Assembly (NCBI RefSeq): GCF_040703035.1
Contig: NZ_CP159996.1
Location: 3,010,001-3,074,000 of the forward strand
DNA: 64,000 nucleotides
Direction: 5' to 3'
Source: Terribacillus aidingensis
Lineage (GTDB): Bacteria; Bacillota; Bacilli; Bacillales; Amphibacillaceae
Of this stretch, positions 27,282 through 35,339 are shown one piece after another. Made by a program: the position numbers and the translations under genes. The notes beneath the pieces are model-generated. The model was not told the origin of the DNA, searched no databases, and saw only the letters and a program-made list of their open reading frames with translations. Each line of letters starts with the position of its first letter. Position 1 is the first letter of the stretch.

Positions 27282-28493
27282 TCAACTCTTTGCAGCGTAT
27301 CTTTTATAGATTTCCATAAGATGATCCACACCCGCTTCCATGGACCAATGTGACATCCCCCACTCCTTCGCTTGTTCACCAAGTACTTTTCGATAAGGCT
27401 CATCGTCAAGCAGCGTTTGGATGGCACTGTGTAACGCTGCAGTATCAGCTTTGGGGATGACTAAGCCTGTAACGCCGTGGTTAACCATTTCCGGCAGTCC
27501 CCCAGCATCACTGACGATGACAGCTCTTCCGCTAAGCTGTGCTTCTATCACACTTAAAGGCTGGTTATCTATCAAACTTGGACTTACCACTATATCCGCA
27601 AGCTTCAAAATGCTTGGTACGTCTTCCCGCTTACCAGTGAAGACTACATGTGCTTGCAGACCGGCATTCATCACCCGGTTCTGCAGCTGCTGTTTGTGCC
27701 TTCCTTCACCGATCATCCAGCAAACCCAATCCTGACGATCCTTCAATGAAGCCAGTGCATCGACAAGATAGCCTAGTCCTTTCAATTCAATCAAGCGCCC
27801 TGTGTAGACAATAAGTTTCTTTCCGGGAGGAACCTGCATCGTTGTAGGTAATGCCTGCTGCTCGAGAAACCTACCGATAGAAAAACCGTAATGCAGCTTC
27901 TCAAATTGCCCATTCGGGACAGCGAAATCCTCCACCAGAATGTTACGCAGCCAGTCATTGGCAACAATGGTAACACTTGCACTTTGTGCTCCCAGCTTCT
28001 CAATATGATCGAAGTATGCCTCTGCCAAATGAGAAGTAGATGACTTTTGGGAACTTTGCAAAATATGGCGCATCTCATGAGATACCAAACCATGCAAAGT
28101 TGCGATAAGCGGCACTCCATCAGGCTTGACTCTATCCAATGCTACCGTTGAAAGAACATCCTGAGTATGAATGATGTCATAATCGTGCAGTCCAAATTCA
28201 GCCGCTGCAAGTTCATATGTGTACCGCTGGGTTTCCATATACTCGATATAATTATTTCGATACATTTCCGGATACTTACTCCGCGGCAGAATACTGCTGA
28301 CATAGGGAACCCAGCGTTCTCTTGGGATCAATTTATCTTTCCCAACGAGATGGACATACGAATTCTCTCCGCCATAGCCGAGAATGTCAGCAGTATGTCC
28401 CATCTCTTCTAAACGAGTCTTCAATTGCGACATATAATTCCACACACCGCCTAGATGCGGAATGGACCAGTAAGTTGCTAATAATATTTTCAT
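27282..28493 (-). CDS. Family 4 glycosyltransferase (GT-B fold)
   Basis: 403 aa. N-terminal acceptor domain begins MKILLATYWSIPHLGGVWNYM; the donor domain has LIVYTGRLIELKGLGYLVDAL, WMIGEGRHKQQL, FTGKREDVPSILKLADIVVSPS and the E-x7-E region DNQPLSVIEAQLSGRAVIVSDAGGLPEMV. No membrane helix. It is first in the minus-strand glycan operon and is a paralogue of the plus-strand GT4 at 34.0-35.2 kb, sharing the HxGGxW opening and the VSxAGGLPEMV block. A sigma-K-like promoter lies upstream. Confidence 0.88.
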   Translation of the reverse strand: MKILLATYWSIPHLGGVWNYMSQLKTRLEEMGHTADILGYGGENSYVHLVGKDKLIPRERWVPYVSSILPRSKYPEMYRNNYIEYMETQRYTYELAAAEFGLHDYDIIHTQDVLSTVALDRVKPDGVPLIATLHGLVSHEMRHILQSSQKSSTSHLAEAYFDHIEKLGAQSASVTIVANDWLRNILVEDFAVPNGQFEKLHYGFSIGRFLEQQALPTTMQVPPGKKLIVYTGRLIELKGLGYLVDALASLKDRQDWVCWMIGEGRHKQQLQNRVMNAGLQAHVVFTGKREDVPSILKLADIVVSPSLIDNQPLSVIEAQLSGRAVIVSDAGGLPEMVNHGVTGLVIPKADTAALHSAIQTLLDDEPYRKVLGEQAKEWGMSHWSMEAGVDHLMEIYKRYAAKS

Positions 28494-28535
28494 CGTTTAC
28501 CTCCCGCGCTTCAGACGCCCACTATACAGCCCTAT

Positions 28536-28562
28536 CAGTATATGGAGGACCGAAAAGCATGT
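28536..28562 (-). promoter_or_regulatory. Sigma-K-like promoter of the minus-strand glycan operon
   Basis: On the minus strand CATATACTG (28536-28544) is preceded by an AC (28561-28562) exactly 16 nt upstream, matching the sigma-K consensus (mACm, 16-17 nt, CATAnnnTA) except for the last base. It lies about 45 bp before the GT4 start codon. Confidence 0.5.
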
Positions 28563-28574
28563 GCCTGGCAAAAA

Positions 28575-28601
28575 AAGCTTCCCATTATGAACGGGAAGCT
28601 T
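28575..28601 (-). terminator. Intrinsic terminator of the 105-aa protein gene
   Basis: A perfect 9-bp stem (AAGCTTCCC / GGGAAGCTT) followed on the minus strand by a T7 run lies directly after the stop codon at 28602. It insulates that gene from the downstream GT4 operon. Confidence 0.85.
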
Positions 28602-28919
28602 CTATTCTTTTGGTACAGCAGCCAGGATATCCAAATCAGGAATCGTGACCCTATGATTATTGATCCATATTGTTTTGGAGCCATTTTCGTTAGCCGTAAT
28701 TGGGAAATTATACACTTTGCTGTAAGGTTCAAACGGAACTGGTGTGGCTGGAATAAGCTTGGGAGGCATCGCTGATGCAGCAGCTGCCCTTTTCGCTAGT
28801 TGAGCTGACTGCTGCTTTTCCTCTATTTCGGTCGATGCTGCAAGAGAAGTTGTTAGACTCCTGTGATGCAGAAAAGATCCTCCCCAGTTAGTTCCTCCGC
28901 TTCGATATTGATTTGCCAT
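28602..28919 (-). CDS. Small protein of the glycan island, function unknown
   Basis: 105 aa from ATG 28919, which follows AGAGGTGATG; the frame continues upstream 34 codons without a site. The first part is Gly/Ser/Asn/His-rich (MANQYRSGGTNWGGSFLHHRS), the middle is an Ala/Gln/Lys helix (EIEEKQQSAQLAKRAAAASA), and the end is proline-rich followed by a beta-like stretch (SKTIWINNHRVTIPDLDIL). No signal peptide or membrane helix. It has its own terminator and sits in the divergent centre of the island. Small basic Gly/His-rich proteins of this kind occur in spore coats, but I cannot assign it. Confidence 0.6.
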   Translation of the reverse strand: MANQYRSGGTNWGGSFLHHRSLTTSLAASTEIEEKQQSAQLAKRAAAASAMPPKLIPATPVPFEPYSKVYNFPITANENGSKTIWINNHRVTIPDLDILAAVPKE

Positions 28920-28939
28920 TATCATCACCTCTTCCCAGC

Positions 28940-28948
28940 CAGTATATG
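28940..28948 (-). promoter_or_regulatory. Sigma-K-like -10 box upstream of the 105-aa gene
   Basis: CATATACTG on the minus strand, the same nonamer as at the GT4 promoter, ends about 20 bp before the start codon. There is no AC at the expected -35 distance, so the match is partial. Confidence 0.3.
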
Positions 28949-29018
28949 AATCTACCGGGTTCTTGCCATTCTTTCGCAAAACCCGGTGCATCAATCCAAT
29001 CCCTTCTGTCAATCCATC

Positions 29019-29027
29019 CATATACTA
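29019..29027 (+). promoter_or_regulatory. Sigma-K-like -10 box upstream of the WecB-like gene
   Basis: CATATACTA on the plus strand fits CATAnnnTA fully and lies 48 bp before the GTG start at 29076. The -35 position carries CC rather than AC, so support is partial. Confidence 0.35.
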
Positions 29028-29075
29028 ATCAACGAAAATACGCTTAGAAAACAGCGGTTTTAAAGGAGGTTATTT

Positions 29076-30167
29076 GTGAAGGTTTTAACTGTTTTAGGAA
29101 CACGACCAGAAATAATCCGACTGTCTCTCATTATCAAAAAACTGGATCTGCTCGCAGATAAGCATATTCTCGTACACACAGGCCAGAATTACACCTCCAC
29201 CTTGAGTGATGTATTCTTCACTGAAATGCAGATTCGAAAACCAGACTATATCTTGTCGCAAAGCCAGCAGACACTAGGGGAACAGCTCGCAACCATGTAT
29301 AAGGAAATGGAAGCGATCCTGCTCGATGAAAAACCTGACAAAGTACTTGTTCTCGGAGACACCAATAGTGCACTAAGCGCTTTGCTTGCTGAGCGGATGC
29401 ACATACCGGTAGTTCATATGGAGGCGGGCAATCGCTGTTTTGACTTAGAGGTGCCGGAAGAGAAAAACCGGCGGGTCATTGATGCAATCTCCAGCCTCAA
29501 TTTACCGTACACGCCCGGAAGCAGGGAAAATCTGCTGCGTGAAGGTCTGCCTGCAAAACGTGTTATCGTATCCGGCAATCCAATTTATGAAGTATTGAAA
29601 CACTATGATTCTGACATTCGCAAGAGCCGGATATTGAAAGAGCTTAAGCTGAAGAACAAAGAGTATCTTCTGACGACTATCCATCGGGCGGAAAATGTCG
29701 ATCACCCCGATCGGCTACGTGAGATCCTTCTTGGTTTAAGTGAGACAGCAGAGAATCTTCAAAAACGGATGATATGCAGCATCCATCCGCGCACAAAGTC
29801 CAAAATCACAAAAACGGACGAATTGACACTTAGTCCACTCGTCGAATTCTACGAACCTTTCGGCTTTTTTGACTTCGTCACATTAGAAAAGTACGCCTTC
29901 CTTGCCCTGACTGATAGCGGCACTGTACAGGAAGAATGCTGCCTTTTCCGCGTCCCAACTGTTACTGTCCGCAAAACGACAGAACGTCCTGAAACGGTTG
30001 CATGCGGCAGCAACATGGTATCTGGCATTGACGCAGCAGCTATCGAGCGGTCCGCCATGATTATGGCTGCCAGTTCAAAAGATTGGGAGTTCCCTGCAGG
30101 ATATGCAGATTCCCACGTTTCGGATAAAGTGATTAAAATTCTTTTAGGAGGTTTGGAGATTGTATAA
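29076..30167 (+). CDS. UDP-N-acetylglucosamine 2-epimerase family (WecB/CapG/WbvD-like)
   Basis: 363 aa GT-B-fold, non-hydrolysing 2-epimerase. The GTG start follows AAAGGAGG. Motifs: VLGTRPEIIRLSLII, VHTGQNYTSTLSDVFF, VLVLGDTNSALSALLAER, HMEAGNRCFDLEVPEEKNRRVIDAIS, TIHRAENVDHPDRL and LTDSGTVQEECCLFRVPTVTVRKTTERPE. It forms a tight operon (8-bp overlap) with a CapE-type dehydratase and an RmlD-type reductase. In such trios this enzyme performs the last C2 epimerisation, making UDP-L-FucNAc or UDP-L-QuiNAc, rather than UDP-ManNAc. Confidence 0.85.
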   Translation: MKVLTVLGTRPEIIRLSLIIKKLDLLADKHILVHTGQNYTSTLSDVFFTEMQIRKPDYILSQSQQTLGEQLATMYKEMEAILLDEKPDKVLVLGDTNSALSALLAERMHIPVVHMEAGNRCFDLEVPEEKNRRVIDAISSLNLPYTPGSRENLLREGLPAKRVIVSGNPIYEVLKHYDSDIRKSRILKELKLKNKEYLLTTIHRAENVDHPDRLREILLGLSETAENLQKRMICSIHPRTKSKITKTDELTLSPLVEFYEPFGFFDFVTLEKYAFLALTDSGTVQEECCLFRVPTVTVRKTTERPETVACGSNMVSGIDAAAIERSAMIMAASSKDWEFPAGYADSHVSDKVIKILLGGLEIV

Positions 30168-31146
30168 GGATAAAACAATTTTCATTACAGGGGGAACGGG
30201 TTCTTGGGGGTATGAGCTTGTAAAACAGCTGCTGCTCCATGACCCTAAGGAAATACGGATTTTCTCCCGTAATGAATCCCATCAATTCACAATGAAGCAG
30301 GAATTCAATAATAATCCTAAACTTCACTTCAAAATAGGCGATATCCGGGATCGGGATGCATTAATCGAGGCTACGGACGGAGCAGATTATGTATTCCACC
30401 TGGCTGCACTGAAACACGTGCCCGTTTGTGAAGATCAACCACTGGAAGCACTCAAGACAAATGTTATCGGAACCCAGAACGTCATCGAGGCTGCTATTCA
30501 CCATAACGTTGATAAAGTCATCTATATTTCCACAGACAAAGCTTCTGATCCAGCCAATTTCTATGGATTGTCCAAAGCAATGGGGGAACGGCTGATCACG
30601 CATGCCAATACGTTGCACGCCAATACGACATTCGTCTGCATCCGCGGCGGGAATGTACTCGGCACAAATGGAAGTGTCATCCACGTTTTCAAAAAGGCTA
30701 TAAAGCAAAAGGGAAAAATCGGGATAACAGATCCCAATATGACCCGCTTCTTCTTGACTGTCGAAGATGCCATCAAACTTGTTTTCAAAGCTACTTCCGA
30801 AGCAGTCGGCGGAGAGATATTCATTATGAAAATGCCGGCAATCAAAATTACCGATTTGGCAAAAGTCCTGATGGAATCATCCGGCAGTACCGACGTAGAA
30901 TTCGAAATACTAGGTATTCGACCGGGTGAAAAGATCCACGAGCTGCTTTTGACTGTAAATGAAAGCCACTCTGCCATTCTTTATGATGAGCGCTACTTCG
31001 TCATTCTACCGGATATCAAATCCGAAGCGATAAAGAAACGGTACAAAGACTACAAGAAGGTGGAAATCACCAACTACAACTCCAGCCAAAACCTGCTATC
31101 CATGGAGGAAATCAAGACCATGCTATCCAAAGGCGGTTTTATCTGA
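30160..31146 (+). CDS. UDP-N-acetylglucosamine 4,6-dehydratase (5-inverting type, CapE/WbjB/FnlA-like)
   Basis: 328 aa extended SDR from TTG 30160 (AGGAGG 9 nt upstream). Motifs: FITGGTGSWGYELVKQLL, IFSRNESHQFTMKQEFNNNPKLHFKIGDIRDRD, FHLAALKHVPVCEDQPLEALKTNVIGTQNVIEAA, VIYISTDKASDPANFYGLSK and RGGNVLGTNGSVI. The first step of 2-acetamido-2,6-dideoxy-L-hexose synthesis from UDP-GlcNAc: 4,6-dehydration with C5 (and C3) epimerisation. The active-site TDKA and the YGLSK Tyr/Lys are visible. Operonic with the 2-epimerase and the RmlD-like reductase. Confidence 0.88.
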   Translation: MYKDKTIFITGGTGSWGYELVKQLLLHDPKEIRIFSRNESHQFTMKQEFNNNPKLHFKIGDIRDRDALIEATDGADYVFHLAALKHVPVCEDQPLEALKTNVIGTQNVIEAAIHHNVDKVIYISTDKASDPANFYGLSKAMGERLITHANTLHANTTFVCIRGGNVLGTNGSVIHVFKKAIKQKGKIGITDPNMTRFFLTVEDAIKLVFKATSEAVGGEIFIMKMPAIKITDLAKVLMESSGSTDVEFEILGIRPGEKIHELLLTVNESHSAILYDERYFVILPDIKSEAIKKRYKDYKKVEITNYNSSQNLLSMEEIKTMLSKGGFI

Positions 31147-31982
31147 TGACAAAGATACTTATCCTCGGCGGTAAAGGTATGGCAGGACATGTGATGTATG
31201 AGTACCTGCGCAGACAGCCGGAATATGAGGTCCGCTTCACATCCCGCGACAAGACGGATAAGAGCAGTATTTATCTTGATGTTACGGATACAATTTCCCT
31301 AGAGAAACTAATAGCTTCTGAGAACCCTGATATTGTGATCAACTGTACCGGTATCTTGAACGCAGCTGCTGAACAGGATCCCTTGCTCGCTTTCCGCGTC
31401 AATAGCTTACTGCCTCACCAGCTTGCCGCTTTCATGGAAAGGCAGCAAGGACGCCTGATTCAAATCAGTACAGATTGCGTATTTTCAGGTGATAAAGGAC
31501 GTTACACAGAATCTGATTTCCGGGATGGAAATTCTGTCTACGCCCAATCTAAGCAGCTCGGCGAAGTAACAACTGCTCCTCACCTCACTATTCGCACTTC
31601 CATCATCGGACCTGAGTTGAAAGACGATGGCATCGGCCTCTTTCATTGGTTCATGAGTCAAAGCGGCGAGATAAAAGGTTACGAACGTGTTTTCTGGAAT
31701 GGGGTAACAACGCTTGAATTAGCAAAAGCGACTCATTTCTTTATTCAGCAGAAGACGAGCGGTCTTTTTCATTTATGTCCTTCAGATACGATCAGCAAGC
31801 TTGACTTGCTGCTGTTATTAAAAAGTGTATACGAAAAAGACGACGTCCAGATCATTCCAGACGACGTCCATGTATTGGATCGGACAATTGTAAACACAAG
31901 GGTTTCACCAGCATATGCTGTACCATCTTTTCGCGAGATGCTCGAAGAACAAAGAAAATATTACCCTTTGCTATCATCCTGA
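31146..31982 (+). CDS. RmlD-type SDR reductase, probably UDP-4-keto-6-deoxy-L-HexNAc reductase
   Basis: 278 aa; ATG overlaps the preceding stop by one base. Motifs: LILGGKGMAGHVMYEYL, the RmlD-like INCTGILNAAAEQDPLLAFRVNSLLPHQLA, STDCVFSGDKGRYTESD and the Tyr/Lys in VYAQSKQLGE. It lacks the ~100-residue C-terminal cupin domain of CapF/WbjC (~370 aa), which makes UDP-L-FucNAc. It is closer in size and type to WbvR/RmlD, which reduces the same keto sugar to UDP-L-RhaNAc, the precursor of UDP-L-QuiNAc. The last 22 bp overlap the end of the convergent GT4 gene. Confidence 0.8.
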   Translation: MTKILILGGKGMAGHVMYEYLRRQPEYEVRFTSRDKTDKSSIYLDVTDTISLEKLIASENPDIVINCTGILNAAAEQDPLLAFRVNSLLPHQLAAFMERQQGRLIQISTDCVFSGDKGRYTESDFRDGNSVYAQSKQLGEVTTAPHLTIRTSIIGPELKDDGIGLFHWFMSQSGEIKGYERVFWNGVTTLELAKATHFFIQQKTSGLFHLCPSDTISKLDLLLLLKSVYEKDDVQIIPDDVHVLDRTIVNTRVSPAYAVPSFREMLEEQRKYYPLLSS

Positions 31983-33049
31983 ACACCTAATGCAAGCAGC
32001 ATCTGTTTGAATGATGCTGCGTACGCAGAGTAATGGAAACGCTCCTTTACATGGCGGATGGCGTTTTCCCGTATCCGATTACGGAGCTCGGTGTTTTCCA
32101 TCATTTCCTTTGCTTCCCGAAGTGCGGAATCCATGTCGCCGATTTGATAGTACTTGCCAGTTTCATTATGAATGACTGCTCTTCTGACGCCATCTGAATC
32201 TGTCGTAACGACTGGACAGCCGCAGCTGATTGCTTCCAGCACAGCATATCCAGCTCCTTCGACTTTGGAAGTGGCCAATAGGAAGCCGCCGGAATCAGCA
32301 ATTAAGGAAAAATAATACGACATATCTTGATGCGGGACATCTGGCAGGATGGAGACATGACTCCTCAGCTGCAAGCTGTCCAGCATTTGTTCAAAAGCAA
32401 TATTCTCATTAGGTTCCGCTAAAGAAGGATCATGGAACATATAAAGCTGCAAATCCGGCCGCAGTTCTGTAAGCAGCTTATGACCGATTTTCAAAAATTC
32501 ACGCCAATTCTTATTGTCTTCAATTCTGCCAATCCAAGCAATGATAGGTTTTTTTGCTGCAGTTCCGGGCAAGTAGGTAAAGGCGCTTGCATCAAAGCAA
32601 TTATCAAAAGCAAATGTCGGCGTATTCGGATAGAACTCCTGATAGATATCTGCTATATGATCTGTCATGGGATGCAGCAAAGCATTGGCATAGTTATTCA
32701 CAATCGGTACAGCCATTTTCAATTGGGAATAAGCTAATTCCTTCGGTCCGAACCCCTGCACTTCCAGAATCAGTTTTCCCTTGAAGCCAAGCCTGCGAAA
32801 ACGCGGGAAGCTGAGAAAATCGGAGGTTACGATTGCCGCGTCAAACTCGTTTTCATCAAATATTTGCTTGAGTTCGGTGTCCTCATTCGTAATATATAAT
32901 GGCGCGCCATGGTCATTTACTAAGTCCCGACGTTTCCCATAATACAGAAAATGTGAAGAGATACCCACAAGCTCCAGGGCTGCCCGCCGTTGTCTATTGA
33001 GTGTTTCAACACCGCCGCTCGGTACGTAAAACACAAATAACACCTTCAT
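31961..33049 (-). CDS. Family 4 glycosyltransferase
   Basis: 362 aa GT-B protein. MKVLFVFYVPSGGVETLNRQRRAAL opens the acceptor domain; the donor domain has IIAWIGRIEDNKNWREFLKIG, HVSILPDVPHQDMSYYF and GFLLATSKVEGAGYAVLEAISCGCPVVTTDSDGVR (the E-x7-E pair). It lies alone on the minus strand between two plus-strand blocks, overlapping the reductase gene by 22 bp at the 3' end. Specificity unknown. Confidence 0.85.
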   Translation of the reverse strand: MKVLFVFYVPSGGVETLNRQRRAALELVGISSHFLYYGKRRDLVNDHGAPLYITNEDTELKQIFDENEFDAAIVTSDFLSFPRFRRLGFKGKLILEVQGFGPKELAYSQLKMAVPIVNNYANALLHPMTDHIADIYQEFYPNTPTFAFDNCFDASAFTYLPGTAAKKPIIAWIGRIEDNKNWREFLKIGHKLLTELRPDLQLYMFHDPSLAEPNENIAFEQMLDSLQLRSHVSILPDVPHQDMSYYFSLIADSGGFLLATSKVEGAGYAVLEAISCGCPVVTTDSDGVRRAVIHNETGKYYQIGDMDSALREAKEMMENTELRNRIRENAIRHVKERFHYSAYAASFKQMLLALGVQDDSKG

Positions 33050-33141
33050 GTCCTGCCTCCTTCATTAGGCGTGCCAAAGTTCATCCTTACCATGCTTATG
33101 CTGGAGCAGCGATTTTATGACGACTAGAGGAGGAAGCAGAC

Positions 33142-33888
33142 TTGCTGCCAAAAGTAACGATCATCATCCCATTTTATAATGACAAATATGTCCCTCATGC
33201 TATTCAAAGCGCCTTAGATCAAACATATCCGAACATTGAGGTACTGCTTGTTGATGATGGGTCCACAACTGAAATGGATAAGCTCGAACCGTATATGGAA
33301 CATATTACGTATGTACGGAAGGAAAACGGTGGTACAGCTACCGCCTTGAATCTCGGTATTGAAAAAAGCACTGGAGAATATATCGCCTGGCTCAGCTCCG
33401 ATGATATGTTCCTGCCAGAGAAGATACAAGTGCAGATGAACTATATGCTTGCCAACAACGCACTTGTAAGTTTTGCGAACTACCATTTAATAGATAAAGA
33501 TAATCAAGTTTTTTACCCTTGGTGCGGCAAACGTTTTTCTCCTGCCAATAATGAGAAGGAAGTCTACGAATCTTTCCGTACGGAAAACCCGGTTAACGGA
33601 TGTACGATCGTCGCGCGAAAAGATGTCTTTGACACGACTGGCCTTTTCAATCCGGGCTTTTTGTATACCCATGATTATGATATGTGGTTCCGGATGCTCC
33701 TCACAGGTTTCCACATGCATTATATAGATGAAGTGCTGATCCATTTCCGATCACACGCAGAGTCCGGCACATCCAGATTCCAGCCTCAAATTAAGCATGA
33801 AATCAAGACAATAGAAGATTATTACCGCCCAATACTGGATGAATACCTGGATAAATATGCATCGTTCAATCAAAAGGAGTCAACATGA
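33142..33888 (+). CDS. Family 2 glycosyltransferase
   Basis: 248 aa GT-A protein from TTG 33142 with AGAGGAGG upstream. Motifs: VTIIIPFYNDKYVPHAIQSALDQTYPNIEVLLVDDGST, NGGTATALNLGIEKSTGEYIAWLSSDDMFLPEKI (metal-binding SSDD), and YTHDYDMWFRML with the catalytic acidic residues. No membrane helix. Its stop codon overlaps the start of a 36-codon gene (ATGA), which is followed by a GT4 gene: a three-gene unit. Confidence 0.88.
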   Translation: MLPKVTIIIPFYNDKYVPHAIQSALDQTYPNIEVLLVDDGSTTEMDKLEPYMEHITYVRKENGGTATALNLGIEKSTGEYIAWLSSDDMFLPEKIQVQMNYMLANNALVSFANYHLIDKDNQVFYPWCGKRFSPANNEKEVYESFRTENPVNGCTIVARKDVFDTTGLFNPGFLYTHDYDMWFRMLLTGFHMHYIDEVLIHFRSHAESGTSRFQPQIKHEIKTIEDYYRPILDEYLDKYASFNQKEST

Positions 33889-33995
33889 TGGATAAACAGC
33901 AATTCAAATTACTGATCAAACGGGCTCCAGCGGGCTATACCCTTCCGGATGTCCGTTTCTTCCCGCTGATGGAAAATCACCGCAAAACAACTTAA
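33885..33995 (+). CDS. 36-residue small protein between two glycosyltransferase genes
   Basis: A short gene with start ATG 33885 (second ATG 33888) behind AAAGGAGT, overlapping the GT2 stop codon by 4 bp, and ending at TAA 33993-33995, just 15 bp before the GT4 start. The sequence is basic and mixed: MMDKQQFKLLIKRAPAGYT at the N-terminus, then LPDVRFFPLMENHRKTT. The ribosome site, translational coupling and tight spacing argue that it is translated. I recognise no family. It could be a small partner of one of the glycosyltransferases or a vestige of a longer protein. Confidence 0.55.
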   Translation: MMDKQQFKLLIKRAPAGYTLPDVRFFPLMENHRKTT

Positions 33996-34010
33996 AGGTG
34001 GCTGCCTATT

Positions 34011-35243
34011 ATGAGAATACTGCTTGTTTCCTATTATCCGCTTCCGCATGTCGGCGGCCTATGGACAGTCGTGAACAATCTTTCAAATGAACTAAGACGG
34101 ATTGGACATGATGTTGATGTCCTTGCACAGACGGAAAGTCTATCAGAATACCGAATCATCGGTCAGGATGCTCCCTTCCAGGTTGCCGATATTCGCCCTC
34201 ATATTGAATCTGAGCTCTCTGCTGCCTTCCCGAATCTTGAAGCTGGTTCCTGGATTCATACGACGGAGGTCTTGCGTTACAGCCTGGAATTGACAGCTCT
34301 TGCTTTGGATATTTCCAAATATGATGTCATCCACGCCCAGGATGTGATTGCCGCTAATGCTATGAAAAGAATCAAGCCGGATCACATTCCCCTTGTCACA
34401 AGTGTCCATGGCTATTTGACGAAGGAAATTTTCCTGGCACTCCAAGGCATTTATCCGAGAAAATCTGATGAAGAACTATACAGCAGTTTGGAATATCAAT
34501 ACCATGAACATCTCGAACATATTGGCTGTCACGTTAGTGAGTTCGTCCATACGCAAGCAGATATTACGAAGCAGAATCTGATCCAGCAGCACCGGATTCC
34601 GGAAGCTCGATTTGTCCAGTTTCCATATGGGATGGATATTGCATCATTTAACAGCCGCCCGCATCAGCTTGATCGAATACCAGCTGCAACGAAACCTGTC
34701 ATACTCTTTGTCGGCCGGCTCGTACAGTTAAAAGGCGTGCATGTGCTTATTGAGGCACTGCGTCAGCTGAAAGCAATCAACACGGAATGGGAATGCTGGA
34801 TTCTTGGTGATGGTTTCGAAGAAGCGATCAAGCGCTTCACCGATCAGATGGAGGACGCGGATCTATTATCAGACATCCGCTTACTAGGTTCTGTGGCGAA
34901 TGTGAAGGACTTCCTGGAGACAGCTGATATCTTCGTTCTGCCAAGCCTGCAGGATACCCAGCCCCATTCTGTCATGGAAGCGCAGCTGAGTGGTATACCA
35001 GTAGTGGTAAGTAATGCGGGAGGTCTGCCAGAAATGGTTGAAGAAGGTGTTACTGGATTACTTTCAGAAGCTGGTGATTCATCCAGTCTGGCAAATCAGC
35101 TCGCTCGCTTGCTGGCTGACCCTGCCCTGCGGCTGCGATTGGCAGCCCAAGCCAAGGAATGGGCAAGAAATCAATGGTCATTAGTAAACATGGGGGAAAA
35201 CACAGAAAAACTCTATAAAAAAGCCCTTTCTATGCCAGACTGA
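34011..35243 (+). CDS. Family 4 glycosyltransferase (paralogue of the 27.3-28.5 kb enzyme)
   Basis: 410 aa; ATG preceded by AAAGGTGG. N-terminus MRILLVSYYPLPHVGGLWTVV, donor-site block ILFVGRLVQLKGVHVLIEAL, WILGDGFEEAI, and IFVLPSLQDTQPHSVMEAQLSGIPVVVSNAGGLPEMVEEGVTGLL. It parallels the minus-strand GT4 throughout (HxGGxW, KPDHIPLVTSVHGY versus KPDGVPLIATLHGL, KEWxxxxWS near the end), so the two arose by duplication. Soluble; retaining mechanism expected from the family. Final gene of the GT2 / small protein / GT4 unit. Confidence 0.88.
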   Translation: MRILLVSYYPLPHVGGLWTVVNNLSNELRRIGHDVDVLAQTESLSEYRIIGQDAPFQVADIRPHIESELSAAFPNLEAGSWIHTTEVLRYSLELTALALDISKYDVIHAQDVIAANAMKRIKPDHIPLVTSVHGYLTKEIFLALQGIYPRKSDEELYSSLEYQYHEHLEHIGCHVSEFVHTQADITKQNLIQQHRIPEARFVQFPYGMDIASFNSRPHQLDRIPAATKPVILFVGRLVQLKGVHVLIEALRQLKAINTEWECWILGDGFEEAIKRFTDQMEDADLLSDIRLLGSVANVKDFLETADIFVLPSLQDTQPHSVMEAQLSGIPVVVSNAGGLPEMVEEGVTGLLSEAGDSSSLANQLARLLADPALRLRLAAQAKEWARNQWSLVNMGENTEKLYKKALSMPD

Positions 35244-35280
35244 TAGAAACGGTGAACTTGTACCAAGATGGCTGTCCTTT

Positions 35281-35307
35281 ACAGAATGAAGATACGTTCA
35301 TATATTA
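35281..35307 (+). promoter_or_regulatory. Sigma-K-like promoter of the exosporium-like protein gene
   Basis: AC at 35281-35282, 16 nt, then CATATATTA at 35299-35307: a full match to the sigma-K pattern, about 33 bp before the TTG start at 35340. An 8-bp inverted repeat, GAAGATAC (35288-35295) and GTATCTTC (35310-35317), brackets the -10. Confidence 0.55.
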
Positions 35308-35339
35308 CAGTATCTTCTATATGAAGGGAGGACATAAAC

